A DNA stretch of 64,000 bases from the NCBI RefSeq assembly GCF_024979255.1, contig NZ_JANLCN010000014.1, positions 1 through 64,000 of the forward strand, in the 5' to 3' direction. The first letter of the stretch is position 1. Each line of letters begins with the position of its first letter. Origin of the DNA: Herbiconiux moechotypicola. GTDB taxonomy: Bacteria; Actinomycetota; Actinomycetes; Actinomycetales; Microbacteriaceae. The notes under the pieces are model-generated. The model did not search any database and was not told where the DNA came from. It saw only the letters and a list, made by a program, of their open reading frames with translations. The translations under genes and the position numbers were made by a program. Shown here in pieces: positions 17,462 to 26,417 of the stretch.

Positions 17462-17507
17462 CCGGCGAAGACACGGTGACCAGAGAACGAGAAACGGGGT
17501 ACAGCAG

Positions 17508-18218
17508 ATGTTGGAAGAACTGAAGAAGCAGGTCGTCGAGGCCAATCGCGGGCTGAAGGACGCAGCTCTCGCGATCCTGACCTGGGGGAACGCGTCGGGT
17601 TTCGACCCGGAGTCGGGGCTCGTCGTCATCAAGGGGAGCGGCGTCGCCTACGAAGACATGGGCGTGGACGATCTGGCGGTCGTCGACCTCGACGGAAACG
17701 CGGTCGAGGGCGCGGCCACGCCGTCCACCGACCTCGCCACACACCTCACGCTCTACCGCAATTTCCCCTCGGCTCGGGGCGTGATCCACACCCACTCCCT
17801 GTACGCCACCGCCTGGGCGCAACTCGGCCGGGACATCCCCTGCTACGGAACGACGCACGCCGACTACTTCCCGGGCCCGATCCCGTGCACCCGCACGCTC
17901 GGGAGCGACGAGGTCTCCGGCGACTACGAGCTCGCCACGGGTGATGCCATCGTGCAGCGATTTGCCGATCTCGATCCGGCGAAGATGCGCGCCGTGCTGG
18001 TGCGCTACCACGGCCCGTTCGTCTGGGGGTCCTCGCCCGCCGACGCCCTTCACAACGCGATGGTGTTGGAGTACGTCTCGCAGCAGGCCTTCAACACCTC
18101 GGTTCTCTCCGGGGGTGCCGATCCGACGATTGATCGCGATCTCATGCACAAGCACTACGAGCGCAAGTTCGGAAAGGATGCCTACTATGGCCAGTCTCCC
18201 GCCGCACGCGTCCGTTGA
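17508..18218 (+). CDS. araD: L-ribulose-5-phosphate 4-epimerase-like class II aldolase
   Basis: This 236-residue protein closely follows the AraD/UlaF pattern: MLEELKKQVVEANRGL, ILTWGNASGFDP, IKGSGVAYEDM, ARGVIHTHSLYATAWAQLG (metal-binding His pair) and YGTTHADYFPGPIPCTR (third His). Known AraD enzymes interconvert L-ribulose 5-phosphate and D-xylulose 5-phosphate with a divalent metal. UlaF-type enzymes in ascorbate pathways look alike, so the natural substrate could differ. The end of the gene overlaps the SIS isomerase by 32 nt. Confidence 0.88.
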   Translation: MLEELKKQVVEANRGLKDAALAILTWGNASGFDPESGLVVIKGSGVAYEDMGVDDLAVVDLDGNAVEGAATPSTDLATHLTLYRNFPSARGVIHTHSLYATAWAQLGRDIPCYGTTHADYFPGPIPCTRTLGSDEVSGDYELATGDAIVQRFADLDPAKMRAVLVRYHGPFVWGSSPADALHNAMVLEYVSQQAFNTSVLSGGADPTIDRDLMHKHYERKFGKDAYYGQSPAARVR

Positions 18219-18804
18219 CCAGCAGGCCCGCGCCGTGCTGCGGGTGGAGTCAGCCGCGATCGCGGCGCTGGCCGACCGGATGGACTGGAGCGCCGTCGAA
18301 TCGCTCGTCGACCTCCTACTCGAACCCGGCGGGCGTGTCTTCACCTCCGGCTGCGGCACATCCGGAGCCGCCGCTAAGAAGATCGCCCACACCCTGAGCT
18401 GCGTGGGTTGCTCGGCGTCGTTCCTCAACCCGTCGGATGCCCCGCACGGCGCACTCGGGGCGGTGCGGCGTGGTGACGTGGTGATTCTGATCTCGAAGGG
18501 GGGCGGTACCGAGGAGCTGGTGCGGCTCTTGCCCGCCCTCGCGAGCCTGGGCGTCCGCATCGTGGCGATCACCGGTGTGCCCGACTCCGTCATCGGCCGC
18601 AAGGCGGAGATCACGCTGCGGGTCGAGGTCGACGCAGAACCCGACCCGTTCAACATGCTCGCCACCGCCAGCACCCTGGCCGTGACCGCGGTGATGGATG
18701 CCGTGACCATCTGCGTGATGCAGCGCAACGGCTTCGACCGCCGGCAATTCGGCGTCATCCACCCTGGTGGCGCTGTCGGGGAACGACTGGCAGCGCACAG
18801 CTGA
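18187..18804 (+). CDS. SIS-domain sugar-phosphate isomerase (KdsD/GutQ-like, without CBS domains)
   Basis: This 205-residue protein starts at the ATG at 18187, inside the end of the epimerase gene. It has a single SIS domain with VFTSGCGTSGAAAKKIAHTL (about 50-70), LISKGGGTEELVRLLPAL and a C-terminal FGVIHPGGAVGERL, which resembles the PGGAIGRKL of arabinose-5-phosphate isomerases. The two CBS domains of KdsD are absent. It probably isomerises a ketose phosphate and an aldose phosphate made in this pathway. The specific pair cannot be read from sequence. Confidence 0.83.
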   Translation: MASLPPHASVDQQARAVLRVESAAIAALADRMDWSAVESLVDLLLEPGGRVFTSGCGTSGAAAKKIAHTLSCVGCSASFLNPSDAPHGALGAVRRGDVVILISKGGGTEELVRLLPALASLGVRIVAITGVPDSVIGRKAEITLRVEVDAEPDPFNMLATASTLAVTAVMDAVTICVMQRNGFDRRQFGVIHPGGAVGERLAAHS

Positions 18805-18852
18805 TCGCGCCCGGCGCCCCCGAATCACAAACCACCACAGTAAAGGAATCCC

Positions 18853-20007
18853 ATGACAAACTCATCGCGCGTACTGAAGTACGGAATGGTCGGAGGCGGC
18901 GACGTCTCCAGCGTCGGAGAGCTCCACCGGAACGCCCTCCGGTTGAACGGCGACGCCGAACTCGTCGCCGGTGTCTTCTCGCACGATCTCGAGAAGTCCC
19001 GGCGCACGGGTGCGGAACTCGGCGTCGACGCATCCCGCATCTATGCATCCGCCGACGAGATGGCGGAACGCGAGGCAGCTCGCGAGGACGGCATCGATTT
19101 CGTCGACATCTCGACGCCGAACGCCTATCACTACGCCGCGTCAAAGGCGTTCCTGGAACTCGGCATCCACGTCGCCTGCGAGAAGCCCCTGTGTCTCACC
19201 CCCGAGGAGGGCGTGGACCTGGAGGAGGTCGCTGCCCGCACGGGCGCCCTGTTCTGCCTGATGCACACCTTCACCGGGCACGCGATGTCGCGTGAAGCGC
19301 GCGCCCTCTACGAAGACGGAGTCATCGGCGAGCTCCGCACCGTGGTGGTCGAGTACCCGCAGGACTGGCTGGTCGACGCGCTCGAGAAGGAGACCGAGGA
19401 GACGAAGACCTGGCGGTCGATCCCCGCGCTCTCCGGTCGCGGTGCCGCGATCGGCGACATCGGATCACACATGGAGAACTGGGTGCACTACGTGACCGGG
19501 TTGGGCATCCACTCCGTGCTCGCCAACCTGGAGGCCCTGGGGTCGGGCACCATGCTCGACAACAACTTCCAGGTGATCACGAAGTTCGAGAACGGCGCGT
19601 CCGGGTTCTTCTGGGGCAGCCAGGTGGCGGTCGGCTACGACAACGCGTTCAAGGTGATGCTGCTCGGCGAGAAGGGGTCGCTGGAGTTCTGGCAGGAGAA
19701 CAACAACTACCTCGTGCTGCGCCTGCGCGATCAGCCGATGCAGGTGCTGTCGCGGGGGAGCGCCTACTCCCGGCCCGAGTCGCTGAAGTACCTCCGCACC
19801 CCGAAGGGGCACCCGGAGGGCCTCACGGAGGCGTTCGCTAACATCTACAGTGCGTTCGCCGACGCGATTCGGGATCGTCGTGACGGAACGGTGAAGCCCG
19901 AGCAGGAGTATGGCTACCCGACTTTGGCCATGGGAGTCGCCGGCGTGCGCTTCTTCAACGCCTGCGTGGACAGCCAGGAGGCGGGGAACGCCTGGGTCGA
20001 GCTGTGA
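18853..20007 (+). CDS. Gfo/Idh/MocA-family oxidoreductase
   Basis: This 384-residue protein has the N-terminal NAD(P) fold (YGMVGGGDVSSVGELHR), the intact catalytic EKP motif (HVACEKPLCLTPEE, about residue 108) and GDIGSHMENWVHYVTG with a candidate catalytic His. It likely oxidises a sugar or polyol hydroxyl, or reduces a keto sugar. It starts after an AAAGGAA ribosome-binding site and overlaps the kinase start by 4 nt. Unlike the relative at 4824, it keeps the catalytic lysine. Confidence 0.9.
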   Translation: MTNSSRVLKYGMVGGGDVSSVGELHRNALRLNGDAELVAGVFSHDLEKSRRTGAELGVDASRIYASADEMAEREAAREDGIDFVDISTPNAYHYAASKAFLELGIHVACEKPLCLTPEEGVDLEEVAARTGALFCLMHTFTGHAMSREARALYEDGVIGELRTVVVEYPQDWLVDALEKETEETKTWRSIPALSGRGAAIGDIGSHMENWVHYVTGLGIHSVLANLEALGSGTMLDNNFQVITKFENGASGFFWGSQVAVGYDNAFKVMLLGEKGSLEFWQENNNYLVLRLRDQPMQVLSRGSAYSRPESLKYLRTPKGHPEGLTEAFANIYSAFADAIRDRRDGTVKPEQEYGYPTLAMGVAGVRFFNACVDSQEAGNAWVEL

Positions 20008-21683
20008 GCACCACGGCGGAGCCGCTGTACTCGATCGGCGTCGACTTCGGCACCCTGTCCGGGCGGGCGGTGCTGGTGGATGTTGCGAGTGGCGACATTG
20101 TGGCCACCAGCGTGCTCGACTACCCGCACGGCGTGATGAGCAGGCATCTGCCCTCGGGCCGGGAGCTTCCGGCCGACTGGGCCTTGCAGCATCCGTTCGA
20201 TTACGTCGAGGTGCTGGCGACAACCATACCGGACGTGCTGGCCACCGCGGATGTCGACGGCTCGCGGGTGGTGGGGCTCGGCCTCGATTTCACCGCCTGC
20301 ACCGTGCTGCCGATCCTTGCCGACGGTACCCCGCTGTGCACGCTCGCGGAGTTCGCTGACGAGCCGCACGCGTTCGTGAAGCTCTGGAAGCATCACGCGG
20401 CGCAGCCCTACGCGACGAGGATCACCGAGGTCGCGGAGGCTCGCGGCGAGGCCTGGCTGTCGCGGTACGGCGGGAGGATCTCGTCGGAGTGGATGTTCCC
20501 GAAGATCTGGGAGACCCTCGACCTGGCCCCCGCGGTCTACGCCCGCGCCGACGAGTTCATCGAGGCTGGCGACTGGGTGATCCGGCAGCTGACCGGTGTG
20601 CCTGTGCGCAGCGCCGCGCTGGCCGGCTACAAGGCCATGTGGGATGCCGAGAGCGGCTTCCCGGACAACTCCTTCTGGGCCGCCGTGGAGAGCGGGCTGG
20701 TCGGGGTCGGTGCGAAGCTCCCCGGCCCGTTTCGGCCGGCCGGCTCCCGCGCCGGATCCCTCCTCCCGGAGATGGCCGCGCTCACGGGGTTGCCCGTGGG
20801 CACGCCCGTGGCGGTCGCCAACAGCGACGCCTATGTCTCGGCGCCGGCGCTCGGTGTGACCGGAACGGGCGATCTCTTCTCGATCGTCGGAACCTCGAGC
20901 TGCACCTTGATCCTAGACGAGTCGTTCCGGCCGGTCCCCGGGATCTCCGGATGCGTGCACGACGGCATTCTCTCCGGATTCTTCGGCTACGAGGCGGGGC
21001 AGGCGGCGGTCGGGGACATCTTCGCGTGGTTCGTGCGGGAGAGCGTGCCGGCGTCATATGTCGAGGAGGCGCGGAGACTCGGCCTTGACATCTTCGTCTA
21101 CCTGGAGTCGCTCGCCCGGGAGCTCGCGCCCGGCGCGAACGGTCTCGTGGCCCTCGACTGGTGGAACGGCAACCGGAGCGTGCTGGTCGACGCCGAGCTG
21201 TCCGGGCTCCTCGTGGGTTTGACCCTTCAGACCACCGCGGCGGAGGTCTATCGGGCGCTCCTGGAATCCGTCGCCTTCGGAATGCGGACGATCGTCGACA
21301 CCTTCGTCGAGCACGGCGTCGCGGTCGACACGATGACCGTCACCGGCGGAATCTCGCAGAAATCGCCCCTGCTCATGCAGATCTATGCGGATGTGACGGG
21401 TCGAGAGATCCGGGCCTCGCAATTGGCGATCGGCCCGGCCCTCGGGTCGGCCATCTTCGGCGCCGTCGCGGCCGGCCTGGCGGGTCGGGGATACTCGACC
21501 ATCTCGGAGGCGGCCGCGGCGATGGCCAGCCGGGACGACATCCGGTACCTGCCCGATCAGGGACGGCACCGGGCGTACGGCGAGCTCTACGAGCAGTACG
21601 TTCAGCTGCACGAGCACTTCGGTCGAGGCGGCAGCGACGTGATGCGCGCTTTGCGCCGCATCAGCGCCGCCGCGCGCGAGTAG
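20004..21683 (+). CDS. araB: FGGY-family carbohydrate kinase, ribulokinase-like
   Basis: This 559-residue protein of ribulokinase length starts with YSIGVDFGTLSGRAVLVD (phosphate-binding region) and has the FGGY C-terminal ATPase fold: GLTLQTTAAEVYRALLESVAFGMRTI and VTGGISQKSPLLMQIYADVTGR. It most resembles AraB-type kinases, which phosphorylate L- or D-ribulose at the 5-OH. It starts at a GTG overlapping the dehydrogenase stop and is the last gene of the operon. AraB assignment is by overall resemblance; another ketopentose is possible. Confidence 0.87.
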   Translation: MSTTAEPLYSIGVDFGTLSGRAVLVDVASGDIVATSVLDYPHGVMSRHLPSGRELPADWALQHPFDYVEVLATTIPDVLATADVDGSRVVGLGLDFTACTVLPILADGTPLCTLAEFADEPHAFVKLWKHHAAQPYATRITEVAEARGEAWLSRYGGRISSEWMFPKIWETLDLAPAVYARADEFIEAGDWVIRQLTGVPVRSAALAGYKAMWDAESGFPDNSFWAAVESGLVGVGAKLPGPFRPAGSRAGSLLPEMAALTGLPVGTPVAVANSDAYVSAPALGVTGTGDLFSIVGTSSCTLILDESFRPVPGISGCVHDGILSGFFGYEAGQAAVGDIFAWFVRESVPASYVEEARRLGLDIFVYLESLARELAPGANGLVALDWWNGNRSVLVDAELSGLLVGLTLQTTAAEVYRALLESVAFGMRTIVDTFVEHGVAVDTMTVTGGISQKSPLLMQIYADVTGREIRASQLAIGPALGSAIFGAVAAGLAGRGYSTISEAAAAMASRDDIRYLPDQGRHRAYGELYEQYVQLHEHFGRGGSDVMRALRRISAAARE

Positions 21684-21690
21684 GCGGCGT

Positions 21691-21711
21691 GCGCGAGCAG
21701 CCGGCTCGCGC
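21691..21711. terminator. Bidirectional hairpin between convergent genes
   Basis: A perfect 8-bp stem GCGCGAGC / GCTCGCGC with a 5-nt loop lies between the end of the kinase gene and the end of the GntR gene on the other strand. It can serve both as a terminator. No U tract is seen. Confidence 0.65.
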
Positions 21712-21713
21712 GG

Positions 21714-22463
21714 TCAGTCCGCTTGCGTTCCGGCGTCGACCACTCGCCGCTGCGCGCGGAAGACGACGCGGTCGGCGCGCCACTGGCTGAGGCTGTATTC
21801 CCAGACCTTGCCCGTGTCGTCGGAGAGCACCTGATCGCGCATCAGGATGGGCGCCCCGGCCTCCACGTCGAGCAGCGCCGCGACCTGGGCGTCGGCCATC
21901 CGGGAGTCGACCGAGATCTCGATGCCGCCGAAGTCGACCCCGTACTCCACGGGGAACTGCCCCGTGAGCGGAACCTGGTGCTCGACCTCCTCGAAACGGG
22001 TGCGGCCGGACTTCGCCCCGGTGGGCGAGAAGGCGGTGTTGACCGCGACGATCTCGTCGTTCATCATCAGGTGGTGCTCGGTCACCACGAGGGTCCCGGA
22101 GGCTCCGAACTTCGACGAGAGGAACTCGCCGTCGTCGATCACGAACTTGTCGGTCTGGCGCCGGGTGAGGTGGAACCGGGGGTCGAGCGAGGTGAAGTCG
22201 AAGAGGTCGATCGGCACGGGTGCGGCCGCCACGAAGGTGCCGATGGACACCTGGCGGGTGAGGAGGCCCTCCTCGGTGAGCAGACGCAGCACCTCGCGCA
22301 CCTCGGCGCGGGAGAAGAGCCATTCGTTCGAGAGCCGGCGTTCGTCGATCGGCGTGCTCGGATCCCAGTCGCCGAGCTTCACCGCCATCCGCAGCAGCGC
22401 ATAGAGGCGATGGGCGCCGTGCTGCTTGGGCTGGCGGGTCTTGAACGGCCTCGGTGTCTCCAT
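21714..22463 (-). CDS. GntR-family transcriptional regulator with UTRA domain
   Basis: This 249-residue protein starts at the ATG at 22463, 8 nt after a GGAGG on the minus strand; an ATG at 22478 overlaps that site. The N-terminal winged helix (RRLSNEWLFSRAEVREVLRLLTEEGLL) is followed by a UTRA-like ligand domain (about 80-245) ending GKVWEYSLSQWRADRVVF. HutC-type members sense small metabolites. It is convergent with the kinase and downstream of the peptide-type ABC operon, so it may control either cluster. Confidence 0.82.
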   Translation of the reverse strand: METPRPFKTRQPKQHGAHRLYALLRMAVKLGDWDPSTPIDERRLSNEWLFSRAEVREVLRLLTEEGLLTRQVSIGTFVAAAPVPIDLFDFTSLDPRFHLTRRQTDKFVIDDGEFLSSKFGASGTLVVTEHHLMMNDEIVAVNTAFSPTGAKSGRTRFEEVEHQVPLTGQFPVEYGVDFGGIEISVDSRMADAQVAALLDVEAGAPILMRDQVLSDDTGKVWEYSLSQWRADRVVFRAQRRVVDAGTQAD

Positions 22464-22504
22464 GAACCTGCCCTCCATCGACCTGCGCGTGCCACCGGAA
22501 CGGA

Positions 22505-22546
22505 GATGCCGGCGGGAGTGGAGTCGTCCTCCATCCCGCCGGCATC
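22505..22546 (-). terminator. Terminator of the Opp/Dpp-type operon
   Basis: A 13-bp perfect stem (GATGCCGGCGGGA with complement) has a further TGGAG/CTCCA pairing in the loop. It starts 26 nt beyond the stop of the binding-protein gene on the minus strand and ends just before the GntR gene. It is the best candidate end of the 30.4-22.6 kb transcript. Confidence 0.7.
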
Positions 22547-22572
22547 GTCGTCCTGCCGATTTTAGCCCGTCG

Positions 22573-24228
22573 TCACTTGCTCTTCGTGATCTGGGTGTAG
22601 TCGACGAACTGGTCGGTGCGCCAGACGAACCCGTCGACCGTGGAGGAGTACGCCAGGGCCGGCTGGATCGCGGCCACGAAGTTCAGCGGCGACTCGTTCA
22701 CGAGGTAGTTCTCCGCGGCGCTCCACTTCACCCCCGCGGCATCCGAGAGCGGGTCGGGCTCGGCCTCCGCCGCGGTGACGAGGTTCTCGAACTCCGTCGA
22801 GGTCCAGTCGGCGAGGTTGTTGCGCGAATCCGGATGCGTGTACAGCCGCAGCTCATAGGAGGGAACGAGGCTGATGGCGTAGTCGCGGGTGAGGAACGCC
22901 TGCGGGGTGTGGTCGCCACGACCCTCGAAGAACACCGACTGCGACACCTTCTCGATCGAGATGTCGAGGCCCGACTCGGCGGCCGCGGTCTTCATCTGCA
23001 CCGCGGCGCTCTCCAGCTCCGGAACGGTGGAATCGACCGTCAGAGTGAACGAGATGCCATCCGGATGCCCCGCCTGAGCCAGCAGTTCCTTCGCCTTCGC
23101 GGGGTCGTAGTCGTACACCGTGAGGTTCTCGTCGGTGTAGCCGGGCGCATCCGGATCGAGCAGTCCACCCGTGCCGCGTGTGGCCCGACCGAAGTAGACG
23201 TTGTCGATGATCTGGTCGTAGGGAATCGCGTACGACATGGCCTGTCGCACCAGGGTGTCGTCGAACGGCGCCTTGTTGGTGAGCATCGACATGATCAGCC
23301 AGGCATTCGACTTCGCCGCCGTCGGCACGGTGATGGTGCTCGAATCGGCGAGCTCGGCCAGATCCTGCGGTTCGAGGTTGAGAGCCATGTCGACATCGCC
23401 CGACGACAGCGCGTTGAAGCGCGTGCCCGCATCCGGGATCACCCGCATCCGCACCTCGTTCGGTCCCGTTCCGAGGTCGCTCGGGAACCCGGGGTTCTTC
23501 ACGAGGTCGACCGACTGGCCCGCCACGTAGTCGCCCACCGAGTAGGGGCCGAAGCCGAAGTTCGGGTTGGAGTCCGACCAGGCCAGGGCGTACGGGTCGT
23601 CGGCCGTCGCGTGCTCCTTCAGCAGCACCGAGTCGTAGATGTAGCCGGTGTAGTCGGCCATCACGGCCAACAGCAACAGGCCGTCGGACGCGGATGCGAT
23701 GGTCACGGCGACGGTGGAGTCGTCGACCTTGCTGAACTGGCTCGCGCTCGTGATCGCTGGGGCGTTCACCTCGGGGGTCTGACCGCCCTCGGCGCCGAAC
23801 TTGCGCTCGTACGACCAGATCACGTCGTCGACGGTGAGCGGGTTTCCGGCGGCGCTCGTGATGTCGTCGCGCAGGTGGAAGGTGTAGGTGAGGCCGTCTT
23901 CGCTCACATCGTAGCTCTTGGCGAGGTACGGGCCGAACGAGTAGAGATCCTGCCCGGGAACCGTGTCGGCGCCGGTTTCGACGTAGGGCTTGCGGATGAG
24001 CGTGGCCCGGACGTTCGTGAGGATGGGCAGGAGCCCGTCGTCGGCGGTGTCGGGCATGCCCCACTTGGAACCGAGAGCGGGGATGGCCACCACCAGGGTG
24101 TCGGAGGCGTCGGAGCTGCTGGAATCGGTGGGTGTGCTGTTGGCGGCCGGCGTGCAGGCGGCGAGCAGGCCCACCAGGGCCAGTGCTGCCAGCGCCCGAG
24201 GCAGGAGGCCTCGTCTGGATCGTGTCAT
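22573..24228 (-). CDS. ABC transporter substrate-binding lipoprotein, family 5 (Opp/Dpp type)
   Basis: This 551-residue protein has a lipoprotein signal (LVGLLAAC, about residue 25) followed by an SBP_bac_5 domain: LYSFGPYLAKSYDVSEDGLTYTFHLRDDI, the classical motif for peptide, nickel and chelate binding proteins. It binds its ligand outside the cell for the permeases at 24328 and 25308. Family 5 ligands range from peptides to opines and metal-chelates; the linked monooxygenase suggests a small organic acid or chelator rather than peptides. Confidence 0.9.
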   Translation of the reverse strand: MTRSRRGLLPRALAALALVGLLAACTPAANSTPTDSSSSDASDTLVVAIPALGSKWGMPDTADDGLLPILTNVRATLIRKPYVETGADTVPGQDLYSFGPYLAKSYDVSEDGLTYTFHLRDDITSAAGNPLTVDDVIWSYERKFGAEGGQTPEVNAPAITSASQFSKVDDSTVAVTIASASDGLLLLAVMADYTGYIYDSVLLKEHATADDPYALAWSDSNPNFGFGPYSVGDYVAGQSVDLVKNPGFPSDLGTGPNEVRMRVIPDAGTRFNALSSGDVDMALNLEPQDLAELADSSTITVPTAAKSNAWLIMSMLTNKAPFDDTLVRQAMSYAIPYDQIIDNVYFGRATRGTGGLLDPDAPGYTDENLTVYDYDPAKAKELLAQAGHPDGISFTLTVDSTVPELESAAVQMKTAAAESGLDISIEKVSQSVFFEGRGDHTPQAFLTRDYAISLVPSYELRLYTHPDSRNNLADWTSTEFENLVTAAEAEPDPLSDAAGVKWSAAENYLVNESPLNFVAAIQPALAYSSTVDGFVWRTDQFVDYTQITKSK

Positions 24229-24327
24229 TGCGGTGTCCTTTCGGGAACAGTGCGTGAGGTGGAGCGTCGGAGGTGCGAAGGGGTCGGAGTTCGTGCGAAA
24301 GCTGCGGGAGCCGATCTTCTGCGGGCC

Positions 24328-25311
24328 TCACCCCCTCCCGGTCGCCCGGCGGTTCGCGACCGAGACCACGAGGGCGTCGCGCACCGAGAGCGTGGCCAGC
24401 ACGGTTCCGATCAGCGCCGCCGAGGGGAACAGGGCCGTCCACCAGCGGCCGACCGCGGCATCCGACGACCCGCCGGCGATCATCGCGCCCCACTCGGGTG
24501 TGGGCGGTTGGAGACCGACGCCGAGAAAGCCCAGGGCCGCGAGGATCATGATCGAGGTGGCGAAGATGAGCGGCAGGTTCTCCACCAGCGGCCAGACCGA
24601 GTTCGGCAGCACGCGTGACACGGCGATGCGGAACCGGCCGTAGCCGGCGATCGTCGCGGCATCGATGTAGCCGAGTTCGCGCACCCGCAGCACCTCGGTG
24701 CGCACCAGCCGGATCTGCGCCGGACTGAGCACCACGGCCAGGCTGATCACGAGCGAGGGGATGGAGAGCCCGAACGCCACCACCGCCACCAGCGCGGCGG
24801 CCATGATCGGGATCGCCTGAAAGAGGTCGAGTCCGCGGCCGATGAGCCGGGTGATCGTGCCCGTGACGCTGCGTTCGCCCTCGAAGAAGCCCACCAGCAC
24901 CCCGACCGCACCGGAGATGACGGTGGTGAGCACCGCCACCAGGATGCCGAGCAGCACGTCGATGCGGAAGCTCGCGATGGTTCGGGAGAAGACATCCATT
25001 CCGGCGGAATCGGTGCCGAACCAGTGCACGCCGTCGGGCGCGCTTCCGGCCGCCCCCACCGACGCGGTCGGCGGGAACGGGAGCCAGTCGTTCGGCCAGA
25101 GCGTGAGCACGAGCACGATCGCGGCCGGAACGAGCCAGCCGGCGTGCCGGAGGGCGCCGGCGGAGGGGCGGATGCGCCGACCTGTGCGGCGAGCAGGGGT
25201 GCGGCCGGGCGTGGCGCTGAGGGTGAGCGTGTTCGGGGAGTCGGTGACCGTGAGGTCGGTGACAGTGGGGCCGGTGCCAGTCGGGTGCGTGCTCGTCGTT
25301 TCGGTGCTCAT
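24328..25311 (-). CDS. ABC transporter permease (DppC type)
   Basis: This 327-residue protein starts at the ATG at 25311, overlapping the stop of the DppB-like gene by 4 nt. After a long polar Thr-rich N-terminus (about 50 residues) come six membrane segments, with HWFGTDSAGMDVFSRTI and the EAA-like loop VRELGYIDAATIAGYGRFRIAVSRVLPN, then GFLGVGLQPPTPEWGAMI, all typical of DppC/OppC. The gene ends 99 nt before the binding-protein start. Confidence 0.9.
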   Translation of the reverse strand: MSTETTSTHPTGTGPTVTDLTVTDSPNTLTLSATPGRTPARRTGRRIRPSAGALRHAGWLVPAAIVLVLTLWPNDWLPFPPTASVGAAGSAPDGVHWFGTDSAGMDVFSRTIASFRIDVLLGILVAVLTTVISGAVGVLVGFFEGERSVTGTITRLIGRGLDLFQAIPIMAAALVAVVAFGLSIPSLVISLAVVLSPAQIRLVRTEVLRVRELGYIDAATIAGYGRFRIAVSRVLPNSVWPLVENLPLIFATSIMILAALGFLGVGLQPPTPEWGAMIAGGSSDAAVGRWWTALFPSAALIGTVLATLSVRDALVVSVANRRATGRG

Positions 25312-26417
25312 CGGGTCACTCCCAGGGATCGCCGCCGGTCGACCAGGGCGATGACCAGGTCGCAGATCAGAAAGACCACCAGGCAGATCGCGGCGTACAC
25401 CACGAGGAAGCTCTGCACGATGACGTAGTCGGCCGATTGGACGGCCTGCACGGCGTACTGCCCGAGCCCGCCGAGGCTGAAGAGCTGCTCGATCACGATC
25501 GTGCCGCCGAGCACCATCACGGTGAGGTTGCCGAGGTTCGCCACCGTGGTGGGCGTGGAGTGCTTCAGCATGCTCCAGCGCACGTCGCGGGGGCGCATGC
25601 CCACCGCCACCATGAACAGGGTGTGCGGAGCCGAGAGCGCGGTGTCCATCGACACCAGCAGCACCTTCAGCAGCATCGGCGTGTAGGCGAACACGATCAC
25701 GAGCACCGGCAGCCAGAGGTGCGCCAGCAGGGAGCCGAGGGCGGCGCTGTCGCCCGTGAGCACGGCGTCGATCAGCGGAAAGCCGGTGATGCGCGGCGGC
25801 ATCGACAGCAGCGGATCGATCGGCCCGAGCGGGGCCGGCGCCATCCGGATCAGGGAATAGAACACGAAGATGAACAGCACGCCGAGCGTGAAGTCGGGGA
25901 ATGCGCCGGCGGAGCGGCCGAACCAGCGGATCACCCGCCCGATCGGGCTCGTCGGGTGCAGCGAGCCCACGAACGCCAATGCCACCGACACGAGCAGTGT
26001 GGCGCCGAGCCCGAGCACGGTCAGCTGCAGGCTGATCGGCAGGCGCTGAGCGAATTGATCGGCGATGCTGGTGCCGTCGCTGATGCCCGTGCCGAGGTCG
26101 AAGGTGACCATCCTGAGCAGATAGGTGCCGAGCTGAACGGGCAGGGGGTCGTTCATGCCGAGCGAGTCCTTGACCGAGTCGACCTGTTCGGCCGAGAGGA
26201 AGGTGCTCGACGCGGCGAGCGGATCGCCCGGGATCAGTTTCGCGAAGAAGAACACGAACACCGAGAAGACCAGAAGGCTGAGCGGCAGCTGGAGGAGCCG
26301 GCGGAGAACCCAATGTCCGGGGATGCGCGGGCGGGACGGGCGGGCATCCGCTCGGGAGTCGGCGCCGGCGCCGGGTTCGCGTGCGGCGGTGGCCGGCAGG
26401 GTGGTCTCAGTCGACAC
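25308..26417 (-). CDS. ABC transporter permease (DppB type)
   Basis: This 369-residue membrane protein has an N-terminal segment LLQLPLSLLVFSVFVFFFAKLIPGDP followed by further helices, and the loops RPRDVRWSMLKHSTPTTVANLGN and FSLGGLGQYAVQAVQSADY, the conserved end of DppB/OppB permeases. It starts at a GTG that overlaps the preceding ATPase gene by 11 nt. The first 30 residues are Ala/Arg-rich and cytoplasmic. Confidence 0.9.
   Translation of the reverse strand: MSTETTLPATAAREPGAGADSRADARPSRPRIPGHWVLRRLLQLPLSLLVFSVFVFFFAKLIPGDPLAASSTFLSAEQVDSVKDSLGMNDPLPVQLGTYLLRMVTFDLGTGISDGTSIADQFAQRLPISLQLTVLGLGATLLVSVALAFVGSLHPTSPIGRVIRWFGRSAGAFPDFTLGVLFIFVFYSLIRMAPAPLGPIDPLLSMPPRITGFPLIDAVLTGDSAALGSLLAHLWLPVLVIVFAYTPMLLKVLLVSMDTALSAPHTLFMVAVGMRPRDVRWSMLKHSTPTTVANLGNLTVMVLGGTIVIEQLFSLGGLGQYAVQAVQSADYVIVQSFLVVYAAICLVVFLICDLVIALVDRRRSLGVTR

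Noticed and set aside
22426-24618. Open frame of 730 codons opposite the family-5 binding protein
   Set aside because: The complementary strand encodes a well-supported lipoprotein; the plus-strand translation lacks motifs and signal.
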